In this document: positions 1 to 9,137 of the stretch, in pieces
Layout: each line of letters opens with the position of its first letter
How positions within the stretch are numbered: position 1 is the first letter of the stretch
Origin: JARBAK01 sp034472185
Lineage (GTDB): Bacteria > Pseudomonadota > Alphaproteobacteria > Rickettsiales > Midichloriaceae
Assembly: GCA_034472185.1 (NCBI GenBank)
Contig: JARBAK010000001.1
Location: forward strand, 186,001-250,000
Length of the DNA: 64,000 nt
Direction: 5' to 3'
Notes under the pieces: model-generated
Told to the model about the DNA's origin: nothing
The model's database searches: none
Seen by the model: only the letters and a program-made list of their open reading frames with translations
Program-made: the position numbers and the translations under genes

Positions 1-1
1 A

Positions 2-586
2 GGTGGAGGATCTGCAGACGCCGCCGCTGTATTATCTCTTCTTATACAACTTTGGGGCTTACATATAGACGATCAAACGCTTAATCAGATATGTTTGAAA
101 ATTGGCTCCGATGTGCCATTTTGCCTAAAACAAGCGCATTGCTGCCTTGTGGAAGGCATCGGAGAAATACTTACCAAAGTAACACTAAATCATACGTTGT
201 ACGTGGTAGTCGTATGTCCAGATTTCGAATTAAAAAGCATAGATGTATATAAAAAATATACCCTTATAAATAAAAATAAATTTACACAAATAAATATACC
301 ACCTCTCAGCATTAATAATACAAGTACTTTCCTCGCACAGATTGAAAGCGATGTAATAGGAAGAAATGACTTATATGAAGCAGCAATCAGCTTAAAACCA
401 CAAATTGCCAATATAATCCGAGAAATAAGAAATCAAAAAAATTGTATAGTATCAAAGCTCTCTGGAAGTGGCCCAGCATGCTTTGGAATTTTTGAAGATG
501 AAGAATCCGCAGCAAAAGCACTATACGCTCTTATAAAGAGAATGCCCCCTTCTTGGATAGTACACAAGGACTCTTTATGTATCTAA
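2..586 (+). CDS. ispE: 4-diphosphocytidyl-2-C-methyl-D-erythritol kinase (C-terminal part)
   Basis: IspE phosphorylates CDP-methylerythritol in the MEP route to isopentenyl diphosphate. The gene runs in from the left edge, so the start codon is missing. The first visible residues are the GHMP-kinase ATP loop GGGSADAA, in frame with the rest, so the reading frame extends past the internal ATG at 95. IspE-like segments follow: IGSDVPFCL, then the V-x-GIGE segment, and near the end the GHMP motif 3 region KLSGSGPACFGIF. About 194 residues are visible, which is roughly the C-terminal two thirds of the usual 280-300. I am confident of the family. Confidence 0.9.
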   Translation, partial: GGGSADAAAVLSLLIQLWGLHIDDQTLNQICLKIGSDVPFCLKQAHCCLVEGIGEILTKVTLNHTLYVVVVCPDFELKSIDVYKKYTLINKNKFTQINIPPLSINNTSTFLAQIESDVIGRNDLYEAAISLKPQIANIIREIRNQKNCIVSKLSGSGPACFGIFEDEESAAKALYALIKRMPPSWIVHKDSLCI

Positions 587-663
587 TTATCAAAAGAAAG
601 GTGCCTTCACTATATTCTTTTAATACATATGCAATATTATTTATGATAAAAACTCTTATACAT

Positions 664-692
664 TTGATTGCACTTATACTGTTTTTTATTAT
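664..692 (+). promoter_or_regulatory. Possible promoter for tRNA-Gly/tRNA-Ala
   Basis: TTGATT (664-669) and TATTAT (687-692) are separated by 17 bases and sit about 40 bases upstream of the first tRNA. They fit a sigma-70 promoter. In AT-rich DNA such matches are common, so this is a weak call. Confidence 0.4.
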
Positions 693-733
693 AGTAGCCT
701 TTGTTATCATGTATGACAGATGTTTTGGTAATC

Positions 734-808
734 GCGGGTGTAGCTCAGTGGTAGAGTATAACCTTGCCAAGGTTAGGGTCGAGGGTTCGAATCCCTTCAC
801 CCGCTCCA
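734..808 (+). tRNA. tRNA-Gly(GCC)
   Basis: The acceptor stem GCGGGTG/CACCCGC pairs fully. The D arm (TAGCTCAGTGGTAGAG), an anticodon arm with GCC in the loop CTTGCCAAG, and the T loop GGTTCGAATCC are all present. The discriminator T at 805 is followed by CCA (806-808), so the CCA end is encoded in the gene. Confidence 0.95.
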
Positions 809-823
809 AAATGCACATAAAAT

Positions 824-899
824 GGGGGCATAGCTCAGTTGGTAGAGCATCTGCTTTGCAAGCAGAGGGTCATCGGTTCGAATCCGATTGCCTCCACCA
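824..899 (+). tRNA. tRNA-Ala(TGC)
   Basis: The acceptor GGGGGCA pairs with TGCCTCC, including one G-T wobble. The anticodon stem-loop CTGCTTTGCAAGCAG carries TGC, and the T loop GGTTCGAATCC is canonical. The discriminator A is followed by encoded CCA (897-899). It lies 15 bases after tRNA-Gly, so the two are probably co-transcribed. Confidence 0.95.
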
Positions 900-981
900 T
901 GCTTTCTTTTGCGTAGTTTGGGTCACCTTCCTAAAAATTTGAATATAATAAATTAAATGTATTTATATAAGCGTGTAAAAT

Positions 982-2073
982 GTGAAAGAAGAAAGCTTTA
1001 AAAAAATCATAGAACACTACGACTCCATAAGCGAAAGGTTGCTAAATCCTAGTTTGCTATCTCACGTGGAATTCGCGAAATTGGCCAAGGAGCAATCCGA
1101 TATGGAGTATGTGATTAATCTCATACGAAAGTATAACTCCATAAAACTTGAAGCAGCAGAGCTAGAAAAGGCAATAGGTGACGATTATTATAATAACGAT
1201 CCAGAGTTTGTAGCTTTAATGCTCCATGAAAAAGAGCTCTCAAATGAGAAAAGCATCGCTATATTAGCGAAACTTAAAATTGCACTTCTACCAAAAGATA
1301 AAGACGACGAACGCGGAGTTATACTAGAGATACGAGCGGGTACCGGAGGAGAAGAAGCGGCTTTATTTGCCGCAGAACTTTATAGAATGTATGCAAAGTA
1401 TGCTGAAAAACAGAGATGGATATTCGAAATTCTCTCTATTAGCGAAACGGGATTAGATGGTTACAAAGAGGCATCAGCTAATATACGTGGCAAAGGAGTA
1501 TATGCTCGCCTAAAATTCGAATCTGGAGTGCATAGAGTGCAAAGGATTCCAGAAACAGATGCAGGAGGACGTATCCACACTTCTGCTGCAACTGTTGCTG
1601 TGCTGCCAGAGGTAGAGGATATCGATATAGTGCTAGCAGACAAAGACCTCAAGATTGACGTATATCGCGCTAGTGGTGCAGGAGGACAGCATGTTAACAC
1701 AACTGACAGTGCAGTGCGCATAACGCACTTACCAACAGGTGTTGTGGTAACACAGCAAGATGAAAAATCTCAACACAAGAACAAAGCCAAAGCATTGAAG
1801 ATACTGCGAGCAAGAATATACGAAGCTGAACGGTATAAAAGAGAAGCTGAACGATCGGAATTACGGAAAGGACAGGTGAAAAGCGGAGACCGTTCAGAGC
1901 GTATTCGCACATATAATTATCCACAAAACAGAGTAACAGATCACAGAGTGAATATAGTGTTATATGCACTAAATGAAGTAATCGCAGAAGGGAAATTAGA
2001 TAAAATTATAGAAAGTTTAATTGCTGATGCTGAGGCAAGAAAACTCGCCTCAGCAGAAAATAATAATCCCTAA
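982..2073 (+). CDS. prfA: Peptide chain release factor 1
   Basis: RF1 reads UAA and UAG stop codons and hydrolyses peptidyl-tRNA. The 363-residue protein has the normal length. The catalytic GGQ loop (GAGGQHVNTTDSAVR) lies near residues 230-245, and the P-x-T stop-recognition motif appears as PET in RIPETDAGGRIHTS, where RF2 would have SPF. The following SQHKNKAKAL segment is typical of class I release factors. The start is GTG at 982; an ATG overlapping it at 980 runs directly into TGA. A TATAAT at 944-949 could be the -10 element of its own promoter after the tRNAs. Confidence 0.95.
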   Translation: MKEESFKKIIEHYDSISERLLNPSLLSHVEFAKLAKEQSDMEYVINLIRKYNSIKLEAAELEKAIGDDYYNNDPEFVALMLHEKELSNEKSIAILAKLKIALLPKDKDDERGVILEIRAGTGGEEAALFAAELYRMYAKYAEKQRWIFEILSISETGLDGYKEASANIRGKGVYARLKFESGVHRVQRIPETDAGGRIHTSAATVAVLPEVEDIDIVLADKDLKIDVYRASGAGGQHVNTTDSAVRITHLPTGVVVTQQDEKSQHKNKAKALKILRARIYEAERYKREAERSELRKGQVKSGDRSERIRTYNYPQNRVTDHRVNIVLYALNEVIAEGKLDKIIESLIADAEARKLASAENNNP

Positions 2074-2076
2074 TTC

Positions 2077-2739
2077 TTAGTCTAGCATTTCATCTCTGTC
2101 GCAAATCCATTGCGCATATTTTGCAGCTTTTCTAAAGCCTGCCATAGAGTAATAGTCAAGTATTGTACTGTTTTCTCTATTATTCTCATCTTCAAAATCT
2201 AATGCACTTGAAAGATTCTGTTTTTTATAATTTCTGATTGTAAAAAAATCATCATTTCGCATTTGAATCATCATATTCATAAGTGCTACGTCATCTGTGC
2301 TGCTATATGTGCAGCCGTATATCTCTCTATAAGTTCGAAGACCAAAAATCTTTTGGCCTACCGATATTTCGCCCCCTTTGTATGTATTCAATTTAAAACC
2401 CGCATACTCGCTAAATGTAAATCTGCCCCTTGGTAAATATAACGCTATAAAATGCGATTTTTTTCTATTAGCAATATCGGGAAAAGCATGCGTATATAGC
2501 GGATTGGCAATAAGATAACACCGCGTTTGTTTTCGAAGTGTTCTATCATTTATTTCGTGCTCTAGTACTACTGACCACTGCGAAAATTGCTTGATTTCCT
2601 TGAAAACTTTATGATTATGATCACAATCGGAATTCGATGAGCATAGCGCAACGTTACTTATACTTAGCCATAGTATCATAGAAAATAACATACACTGTAT
2701 AGTAAAATTGATGATATTTCTGAAGCTAATGTGTGTCAT
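2077..2739 (-). CDS. IalB-like secreted protein (invasion-associated locus B family)
   Basis: This 220-residue protein has an N-terminal signal peptide: a hydrophobic core near residues 10-33 (MLFSMILWLSISNVALC) with probable cleavage before SSNSD. The mature part resembles the IalB family. It has a WSVVLE start, a CYLIANP strand, a basic ALYLPRGR segment, an AGF turn, and the C-terminal signature DYYSMAGFRKAAKYAQWIC that matches the family's D-x-YS-x-x-GF-x-x-A pattern. Several cysteines suggest a disulfide-stabilised periplasmic or outer-envelope location. IalB is named for erythrocyte invasion in Bartonella, but homologues are widespread in alphaproteobacteria, so a virulence role is not implied here. 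It is convergent with prfA, with only 3 bases between them. Confidence 0.6.
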   Translation of the reverse strand: MTHISFRNIINFTIQCMLFSMILWLSISNVALCSSNSDCDHNHKVFKEIKQFSQWSVVLEHEINDRTLRKQTRCYLIANPLYTHAFPDIANRKKSHFIALYLPRGRFTFSEYAGFKLNTYKGGEISVGQKIFGLRTYREIYGCTYSSTDDVALMNMMIQMRNDDFFTIRNYKKQNLSSALDFEDENNRENSTILDYYSMAGFRKAAKYAQWICDRDEMLD

Positions 2740-2844
2740 ACGTTTTGTTCAAAGTTATGGGTCTTGAGATAAGAATGAAGAAATACAGTGTTGAATAATC
2801 TCATTTTCTACAATGGTAACACATAGAGAATTTGTATGCATCAC

Positions 2845-2874
2845 TTGCATGCACAACTAGTGGTTTAATACTTT
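2845..2874 (+). promoter_or_regulatory. Possible leuS promoter
   Basis: TTGCAT (2845-2850) and TACTTT (2869-2874) are 18 bases apart and lie 18 bases before the leuS ATG. The -35 overlaps an imperfect inverted repeat built on TGCAT/ATGCA (about 2836-2856). This is a pattern match only. Confidence 0.35.
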
Positions 2875-2892
2875 AATATATATAAGGCTGTT

Positions 2893-5550
2893 ATGAGTAA
2901 TATTGAGTCCCAAGTCAGTCGTTATAACCACGCTTTTATAGAACATAAATGGCAAGAATATTGGCAAAATCATCGCCTCTTCGAATTACTTCCTAATATT
3001 GCTCAAAAAAACAATCCTAAATGTTATGTTCTTGAGATGTTTTTATACCCTTCAGGACGCGTGCATATGGGACATGTGCGCAATTATTCTATTGGTGACA
3101 GTATAGCTCGATTTAAAAGAGCACAGGGGTATAACGTATTACATCCAACGGGATGGGATGCATTCGGGCTACCAGCTGAAAATGCTGCGATTCAAAATGG
3201 TAAACACCCACAAGATTGGACGCTAGAGAATATAGAATGCATGAAAAAGCAGCTAAAATCTCTAGGATTTTCATACGATTGGACAAGAGAAATCGCAACA
3301 TGCAACCCAGATTATTATAAATACGAACAAGAAATATTCATCGATTTTTACAAAAATGGCCTAGCATATCAAAAAGAAGCAACTGTCAATTGGGACCCTA
3401 TAGATAATACGGTATTAGCAAATGAGCAAGTTATCGATGGTTGTGGTTGGAGATCGGGCGCTGCTATCGAAAGGCGAAAATTAAATCAGTGGTTTTTAAA
3501 AACCTCTGATTTCGCAGACGAACTGATGGAAGGACTAAATCAATTAAGTGAATGGCCATCAAAGGTATGTTTGATGCAGCAAAATTGGATCGGCAAATCA
3601 GAAGGGGCGTATATAAGATTCAACATAAGTAAATATTCCGAGCATAGTGCTATAGCTAAAAGATTGGAACCAAACGCTTATATAGAAGTTTATTCTACAA
3701 GACCAGACACTCTATTCGGCGTCTCTTTCGTTGCTATCGCACCAGATCATCCGTTAGTACAAAAGCTTATACAAACTCCAGAATTACAAAATTTTCTGAC
3801 TTTATGCAATCATCTAGCTACAAGTGAAGAAGCTATAGAAAAAGGCGAGAAGCTCGGTTACTATACTGGTCTTGATGTGATTAACCCATTTGACAATGCA
3901 CAAAACATTCCAGTATATATAGCAAACTTTATCGTCATGAACTATGGATGTGGCGCAATATTTGGAAGCCCAGCTCATGATGTACGAGATTATGATTTCG
4001 CACAAAAATACAAGCTACCTATAAAATATGTTGTCAAATCAATAGAAGCATCTAAAAATAAAGAAGAAAAAGGACCGTTCACGGATGAAGGAATTAGTAT
4101 AAATTCTAGTTTTTTAACTGGCTTAAAAACACAAGAAGCAAAAAAAATAGCTATACACAAATTAGTAGAACTGGGTAAGGGTAGATCCGCTATACAATAC
4201 CGCTTGCGTGATTGGGGTATATCTAGACAAAGGTATTGGGGATGTCCTATACCAATAATTCACTGTGCGATTTGCGGCGCAGTACCCGTACCACTTAAAG
4301 ACCTTCCCGTAACCTTGCCGTATGATATAACATTTTCACTTCCCGGTAATCCATTAGAGAATCACCCAACGTGGAAGCATATAAAATGCCCTAAATGTAA
4401 TAAAAACGCTATAAGAGAAACTGATACATTCGATACCTTTATGGATTCATCTTGGTATTTTTTAAAATTCTGTTTTACGGGCTATAATTTCGATCCAACC
4501 AACCAAAATATCGATTATTGGATGCCTGTAGATTATTATATCGGAGGCATAGAGCATGCAATACTACACCTCTTATACGCTCGGTTCTTTACGCGAGCGC
4601 TAAAAAAGTGCAGCCACGTCAAGATTGAAGAACCATTCCAAAAGCTTATAACCCAAGGCATGGTACTTCATACAACTTATAAGAACGAAGCCGGAGAGTG
4701 GCTATATCCAGAAGACGTAGAAATTAGAGCGGATAATGCAGATAAACGCAACAACCGCGGTGCGTCATGTCTCTTTGATAAGAATACGGGACAAAAGGTT
4801 ACTACACATAGCCTCGAAAAAATGAGTAAATCTAAGAAAAATCTGATAGATCCAACCTATATAATAAAAAAATATGGCGCCGATGCAACACGAATGTTCA
4901 TGCTCTCAGATTGTCCTCCCGAACGAGATATAGAGTGGAAAGACTCTGGGATTGATAGTGTTTCCAAATACTTAAGCAGATTATACTATTTAACAAACTC
5001 GCTCTGTAATATGAAGCGATCAAAAATAGATGAACAGCATAACAAGAACGATGACGCTATCTTAAAATCCGCTAACAAAACTATAGTGAATGTAACGCAA
5101 AACTTTGAAAAATTTCATTTCAATAAAGCAATAGCTAATATTAGAGAATTAAGCAATGCACTGGAAGCATTTATGCATACTAATAAACAGTGCTCAGTAA
5201 TAGTAATACAACAAGTCTTAGAAATTATTGTGAAATTACTATATCCAATCGCCCCGCATATAACAGAAGAATTGTGGCAAATGTTGGGTAATAAACAATC
5301 TCTAGTATTAGCACCTTGGCCACAACCTAATAACAATATATTATACGAAAATTCTGTGGTAATAGCGATACAGGTGAATGGTAAGTTTCGTTGTACGATT
5401 TCGATTGATAAAGATAATACATCAGAGAGTGGTGTGTTGCATGAAGCGCTGCAAAACAAAATATTGCAGAACGCCCTAGTGAATCAAGAAGTAATCAATA
5501 CAGTGTATGTTCATCAGCGTGTACTAAATTTAGTGTGTAAAAAAAAGTGA
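2893..5550 (+). CDS. leuS: Leucyl-tRNA synthetase
   Basis: LeuRS charges tRNA-Leu; both tRNA-Leu genes in this window (TAG and CAA) are substrates. The 885-residue class I synthetase has the HIGH box as HMGH (residues 58-61, in PSGRVHMGHVRN). The CP1 editing domain contains YSTRPDTLFG and an intact GSPAHDVRDYDFA segment. A zinc-binding insertion (CAICGAVPVP and CPKCNK) and the catalytic loop KMSKSKKNLIDP near residue 643 follow. The C-terminal anticodon domain has APHITEELW. Length and domain order are ordinary for bacterial LeuRS. Confidence 0.97.
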   Translation: MSNIESQVSRYNHAFIEHKWQEYWQNHRLFELLPNIAQKNNPKCYVLEMFLYPSGRVHMGHVRNYSIGDSIARFKRAQGYNVLHPTGWDAFGLPAENAAIQNGKHPQDWTLENIECMKKQLKSLGFSYDWTREIATCNPDYYKYEQEIFIDFYKNGLAYQKEATVNWDPIDNTVLANEQVIDGCGWRSGAAIERRKLNQWFLKTSDFADELMEGLNQLSEWPSKVCLMQQNWIGKSEGAYIRFNISKYSEHSAIAKRLEPNAYIEVYSTRPDTLFGVSFVAIAPDHPLVQKLIQTPELQNFLTLCNHLATSEEAIEKGEKLGYYTGLDVINPFDNAQNIPVYIANFIVMNYGCGAIFGSPAHDVRDYDFAQKYKLPIKYVVKSIEASKNKEEKGPFTDEGISINSSFLTGLKTQEAKKIAIHKLVELGKGRSAIQYRLRDWGISRQRYWGCPIPIIHCAICGAVPVPLKDLPVTLPYDITFSLPGNPLENHPTWKHIKCPKCNKNAIRETDTFDTFMDSSWYFLKFCFTGYNFDPTNQNIDYWMPVDYYIGGIEHAILHLLYARFFTRALKKCSHVKIEEPFQKLITQGMVLHTTYKNEAGEWLYPEDVEIRADNADKRNNRGASCLFDKNTGQKVTTHSLEKMSKSKKNLIDPTYIIKKYGADATRMFMLSDCPPERDIEWKDSGIDSVSKYLSRLYYLTNSLCNMKRSKIDEQHNKNDDAILKSANKTIVNVTQNFEKFHFNKAIANIRELSNALEAFMHTNKQCSVIVIQQVLEIIVKLLYPIAPHITEELWQMLGNKQSLVLAPWPQPNNNILYENSVVIAIQVNGKFRCTISIDKDNTSESGVLHEALQNKILQNALVNQEVINTVYVHQRVLNLVCKKK

Positions 5551-5576
5551 AATAACCTCCCTATGTTGTCCTTCGA

Positions 5577-6809
5577 ATGGTAAAAAAACAGCCCCTCGTT
5601 TATATGGATTACCAAGCTACCACACCAGTGGATCCTAGGATATTAGAGGAAATGTTACCATATTTTAGCCAAAAATTCGGCAATCCCCATTCTCAAATAC
5701 ATACATTCGGTTTGGAGGCTGCAAAAGCTGTTGAAGAAGCAAGAAAAAAAATAGCCTCTCTAATCGGCGCTGACTCAAGTGAAATAATTTTTACTTCCGG
5801 AGCTACAGAAGCAAATAACCTTGCCTTAAAAGGAGTGGCACATTTTTATGGGAAGCCTAATAGCAAAAATCACATTATAACTCTTAAAACTGAACATAAA
5901 TGTGTGCTAAACTCTTGCAAAGCACTAGAAAAAGAGGGTTTTGAAGTAACATATTTACCTGTAACAAAATTAGGGCTAATAAATTTCACAGATCTTAAAC
6001 GTGAGATAAGAAAGGAAACTTTACTAGTTTCGGTAATGTTTGTTAACAACGAAACGGGCATCATACAACCAATACGGGAAATCGGCGCCCTATGTAAAGA
6101 AAATGGCATATTTTTTCACTCTGATGCGGCACAAGCATTCGGAAAACTGCCAATCAGCGTTAAGTCTATGCATTTAGATCTAATGAGCATATCGGGGCAT
6201 AAAATATATGCACCAAAGGGTATAGGGGCACTATATGTCTCTAAAAATCCAACTCGCATAAAATTAAAACCAATATTTAATGGCGGCCTACAAGAACGTG
6301 GCATGCGGCCAGGTACACTACCTACACCACTAATAGTTGCCTTAGGAGCTGCAGCAAAATACGCTAATGAAGAAATGGAACAAGATTATAAAAAAATTTC
6401 ATATTTAAGCAAAAAATTGCTCAATAGCCTGCTTGCTATACCTGCAGTATATTTAAATGGTAGTCAAGAAATGAAACTACGTTATCCAGGATGCATAAAT
6501 TTAAGTTTTTCCTGTATAGAAGGAGAATCTATCATGGGAGCAATGAAGAATATTGCAGTTTCTTCTGGGTCTGCCTGCACCTCTGCATCATTAGAACCAT
6601 CATATGTACTAAAAGCTATGGAAATTGATGATATACTAGCGCATAGCTCTATACGTATAGGAATAGGAAAGTTCACAACAGAAAGAGAGGTAGACTACGT
6701 AATAGATCACTTTAAAAATACGATCAACAAACTTAGAAATATGAGCCCATTGTGGGCAATGATGCAAGAAGGCATAGATCTTAAAAAGATCCAATGGAAA
6801 AGCATATAA
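5577..6809 (+). CDS. iscS: Cysteine desulfurase IscS
   Basis: IscS is a PLP enzyme that takes sulfur from cysteine and passes it to IscU. The 410-residue protein has the PLP-lysine segment SISGHKIYAPKG (Lys near residue 206), the HSDAAQAFGKLP segment, and the persulfide-carrying cysteine in SSGSACTSASLEPSYVL (Cys about 334). It is followed 44 bases later by the IscU-IscA fusion gene on the same strand, so the two are probably one transcript. No iscR is seen upstream; leuS is the neighbour. The ATG at 5577 matches the usual N-terminus (VYMDYQATTPVDPR). Confidence 0.96.
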   Translation: MVKKQPLVYMDYQATTPVDPRILEEMLPYFSQKFGNPHSQIHTFGLEAAKAVEEARKKIASLIGADSSEIIFTSGATEANNLALKGVAHFYGKPNSKNHIITLKTEHKCVLNSCKALEKEGFEVTYLPVTKLGLINFTDLKREIRKETLLVSVMFVNNETGIIQPIREIGALCKENGIFFHSDAAQAFGKLPISVKSMHLDLMSISGHKIYAPKGIGALYVSKNPTRIKLKPIFNGGLQERGMRPGTLPTPLIVALGAAAKYANEEMEQDYKKISYLSKKLLNSLLAIPAVYLNGSQEMKLRYPGCINLSFSCIEGESIMGAMKNIAVSSGSACTSASLEPSYVLKAMEIDDILAHSSIRIGIGKFTTEREVDYVIDHFKNTINKLRNMSPLWAMMQEGIDLKKIQWKSI

Positions 6810-6853
6810 AATCAGGCGTTTATCTTTAATTAATCTAAAATTATTTAAAAAAC

Positions 6854-7624
6854 GTGGCATATAGCAAAACTTTAATGGATCATTACGAAAATCCTCGTAA
6901 TGTAGGTTCCTTTAACAAAGACGAAGAACATATAGGAATAGGCATGGTAGGAGCACCTGCATGCGGTGATGTATTATATTTACAGATAAAAGTAAATCCA
7001 CAAACTCAAGTTATTGAAGACGTGAAATTCAAAACATTCGGTTGTATGTCCGCTATCGCTTCCAGTTCTCTTACAACAGAGCTAGTAAAAGGCAAAACAC
7101 TGGAAGAAGCTCTTCAAATAAAAAATACTTATATAGCCAAGGAGCTATCACTACCAGTTCTCAAACTGCACTGCTCTGTATTAGCAGAAACTGCAATAAA
7201 AATGGCGATAGAGGATTATTTAGCAAAATTGCACGGAAAACAACTAAAGCAAAATCTAGTTAAAACACTTAAATGTAATTTCGGTTTCCAAATAACAAAA
7301 GAAGCCGCTAGACTCATATTGGAACAGAAAGAAACTTATAGCGCACTGCGAATTTGCTTGAAACATAATAACTCAACCACTAACAAGGAGGCAGATTACT
7401 CATTTGAATACGTTAACAGTAAGCAACCAGGAGATGAAGAAATAAACGAAAAGGACGTATTAATATTTATTGAAAAGAAAACACTGCCCTATGTTATGGG
7501 AATGAAGTTAGATATAGCATCAAGTACAATATCTGAGTTTATTTTGCAATCACAAGATAACGCACCAAAACCATGCACATGTGGCATGTCAACTAACGGT
7601 CTATGCACACAATTTAAAATTTAA
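6854..7624 (+). CDS. iscU: IscU scaffold fused to an IscA/HesB-like domain
   Basis: Residues 1-128 are a full IscU scaffold. The N-terminus (MAYSKTLMDHYENPRNVGSF) is close to the usual one, and the cluster ligands are intact: Cys37 and Asp39 in APACGDV, Cys64 in FGCMSAIASSS, and Cys107 in LHCSVLAETAIK. Where most bacteria have LPPVK, the chaperone HscA's recognition site, this protein has LPVLK (100-104). The same open frame continues after a short linker into an A-type carrier-like domain (about 147-245). That domain starts FQITKEAARLIL, contains LPYVMGMKLDI, and ends with the C-x-C pair CTCG (Cys241, Cys243). The first conserved A-type cysteine, in the usual SGCSG loop, is missing; the loop reads HNNSTTN. 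IscU and IscA are normally separate proteins of about 130 and 107 residues. No stop separates the domains, and an extra Cys251 is near the end. The family call is secure; the function of the fusion is inferred. Confidence 0.9.
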   Translation: MAYSKTLMDHYENPRNVGSFNKDEEHIGIGMVGAPACGDVLYLQIKVNPQTQVIEDVKFKTFGCMSAIASSSLTTELVKGKTLEEALQIKNTYIAKELSLPVLKLHCSVLAETAIKMAIEDYLAKLHGKQLKQNLVKTLKCNFGFQITKEAARLILEQKETYSALRICLKHNNSTTNKEADYSFEYVNSKQPGDEEINEKDVLIFIEKKTLPYVMGMKLDIASSTISEFILQSQDNAPKPCTCGMSTNGLCTQFKI

Positions 7625-7733
7625 ATTACTTCCAACTTATAGTGCACCCTATAAAAGAGCGCTATCTATTAATAATACACCCTTTAAAAACTATGCAACT
7701 ATCACTAGTAAAACTTCTAATTTTCCTTAGAAC

Positions 7734-9122
7734 TCAAGAAAGCCTAGCATGAGCAGGCAATCTCAATTTGCAAAATATCCCTCCAGAAATAAATGCAGCT
7801 ACGCTAATAAAAACTGTAGTAGACGGTAACCAAAATCCCTGGAGAAAGGCTCCCTTGTATGACACATTTAACGTATACCACAGGAAAGAACAAACTACAC
7901 TGCAATAAAAAGCCAATTTACTACTATGAAGACGTAGCATCCCGAAAAGCATCGGCACAGCAACCGCCGCGCCCCAAAGGGCTGATGCTGTTATAGCCAT
8001 TTCCACTATATCAATTTCCAAAGCAGCAATAAAAAGAGCACAGATGCCTATGGATACTGTCATAAACCTCATTAATAGAAGCTCTTGTTTTTCATGTTTA
8101 CAAAATGCTTTAAACACATTGTGAGTTATCATGACTACCGCAGCATTTAGAGATGCATCAGAAGATGACATACTGGCAGATAACATACATATAATAAATA
8201 ACCCCCTCATTCCCTGTGAAAGACCCTGCTCTAATATCTTAGCTACAAGCTTTGTAGGCGCGACATCTGGAAATAAGCGTATAGCGCTTATAGCCATCAA
8301 AGTTATTAAAAGCATCACCACAACTCTTACAAGAATTTCCACGAGATAAATTTGCGTAATTTGTGAGCTACGAGATGCCATCAAAAGTCTCTGAACAACT
8401 GGTGGACTAAACCATAAAAAAGGCGAAAGAGTAACAATAAATAATAAAATATACTCTGTTAGCTTTGGATGCTTTAGTAATGATGTTTCAAAAGCTATAT
8501 TTTCTTCAAAAACCTCCCAACCGCCCGCTTTATGCATCATATAATATACCATACAAGGTACGGTTAATGCTAAAACACAAAATTTAAACGTATCAGTGAT
8601 AGCTATAGACCTCATACCGCCGAGAGTAGAGTATATTACAACTATTGTAGTAGAAATGATAATAGCAAACTTATACTCTAAGAGAAAAAGAAACCCACAA
8701 ATGTGTCCAATCGCAGTAATTTGTGCTCCCACAGCTATAGCACCCGTACAAAAACCTATAAAAGCCGCAATACGACTCGCATTTTGTCCATAAAAATATC
8801 CCACTATATCTCCGGCAGAAAACATGCCCCTAAACCTATTATCAAAGCAAGGTGCAATATATTTTGCCGCATATAAGCAAAATATAAGAAAACCAGAGAT
8901 AGAAAAAACGAATATTAGCCCCTCAGAAGCTATTTTAGCAATATCGCCCACTGTTGAACCAGCGCCAAAACTTGCCGCTAAAAACGCAATGATAAGAACG
9001 GGCGTACTACACTCCTTATTTGCAATAGAAAAATTCCTGACTGTTCTTACATTGCGACTAAAATAAAGCCCCACTATCATAGTAAGCAACAAATACAAGG
9101 CAACGATACATTTATCCAGCAT
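7734..9122 (-). CDS. Sodium:solute symporter (SSS family)
   Basis: This 462-residue integral membrane protein has about 12-13 hydrophobic segments. The N-terminus has the SSS signature: YLLLTMIVGLYFSRNVRTV, then FLAASFGAGSTVGD, which corresponds to the sodium-binding first helices. The conserved YSTLGGMRSIAITDTFKF follows near residue 170. SSS members import proline, pantothenate, sugars or other solutes with Na+; the substrate cannot be told from sequence alone. It starts 15 bases after secD on the same strand, so it probably shares that transcript. In an intracellular bacterium a role in taking host metabolites is likely, which is inference. Confidence 0.85.
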   Translation of the reverse strand: MLDKCIVALYLLLTMIVGLYFSRNVRTVRNFSIANKECSTPVLIIAFLAASFGAGSTVGDIAKIASEGLIFVFSISGFLIFCLYAAKYIAPCFDNRFRGMFSAGDIVGYFYGQNASRIAAFIGFCTGAIAVGAQITAIGHICGFLFLLEYKFAIIISTTIVVIYSTLGGMRSIAITDTFKFCVLALTVPCMVYYMMHKAGGWEVFEENIAFETSLLKHPKLTEYILLFIVTLSPFLWFSPPVVQRLLMASRSSQITQIYLVEILVRVVVMLLITLMAISAIRLFPDVAPTKLVAKILEQGLSQGMRGLFIICMLSASMSSSDASLNAAVVMITHNVFKAFCKHEKQELLLMRFMTVSIGICALFIAALEIDIVEMAITASALWGAAVAVPMLFGMLRLHSSKLAFYCSVVCSFLWYTLNVSYKGAFLQGFWLPSTTVFISVAAFISGGIFCKLRLPAHARLS

Positions 9123-9137
9123 AACAAAATTTATTCC

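Noticed and set aside
553..942. 129-residue plus-strand open frame across the tRNA-Gly/tRNA-Ala region
   Set aside because: It reads straight through both tRNA genes and overlaps ispE; there is no protein family resemblance.
8131..8349. Plus-strand open frames within the symporter and secD genes
   Set aside because: They are antisense shadows of strongly conserved membrane proteins and have no family features.
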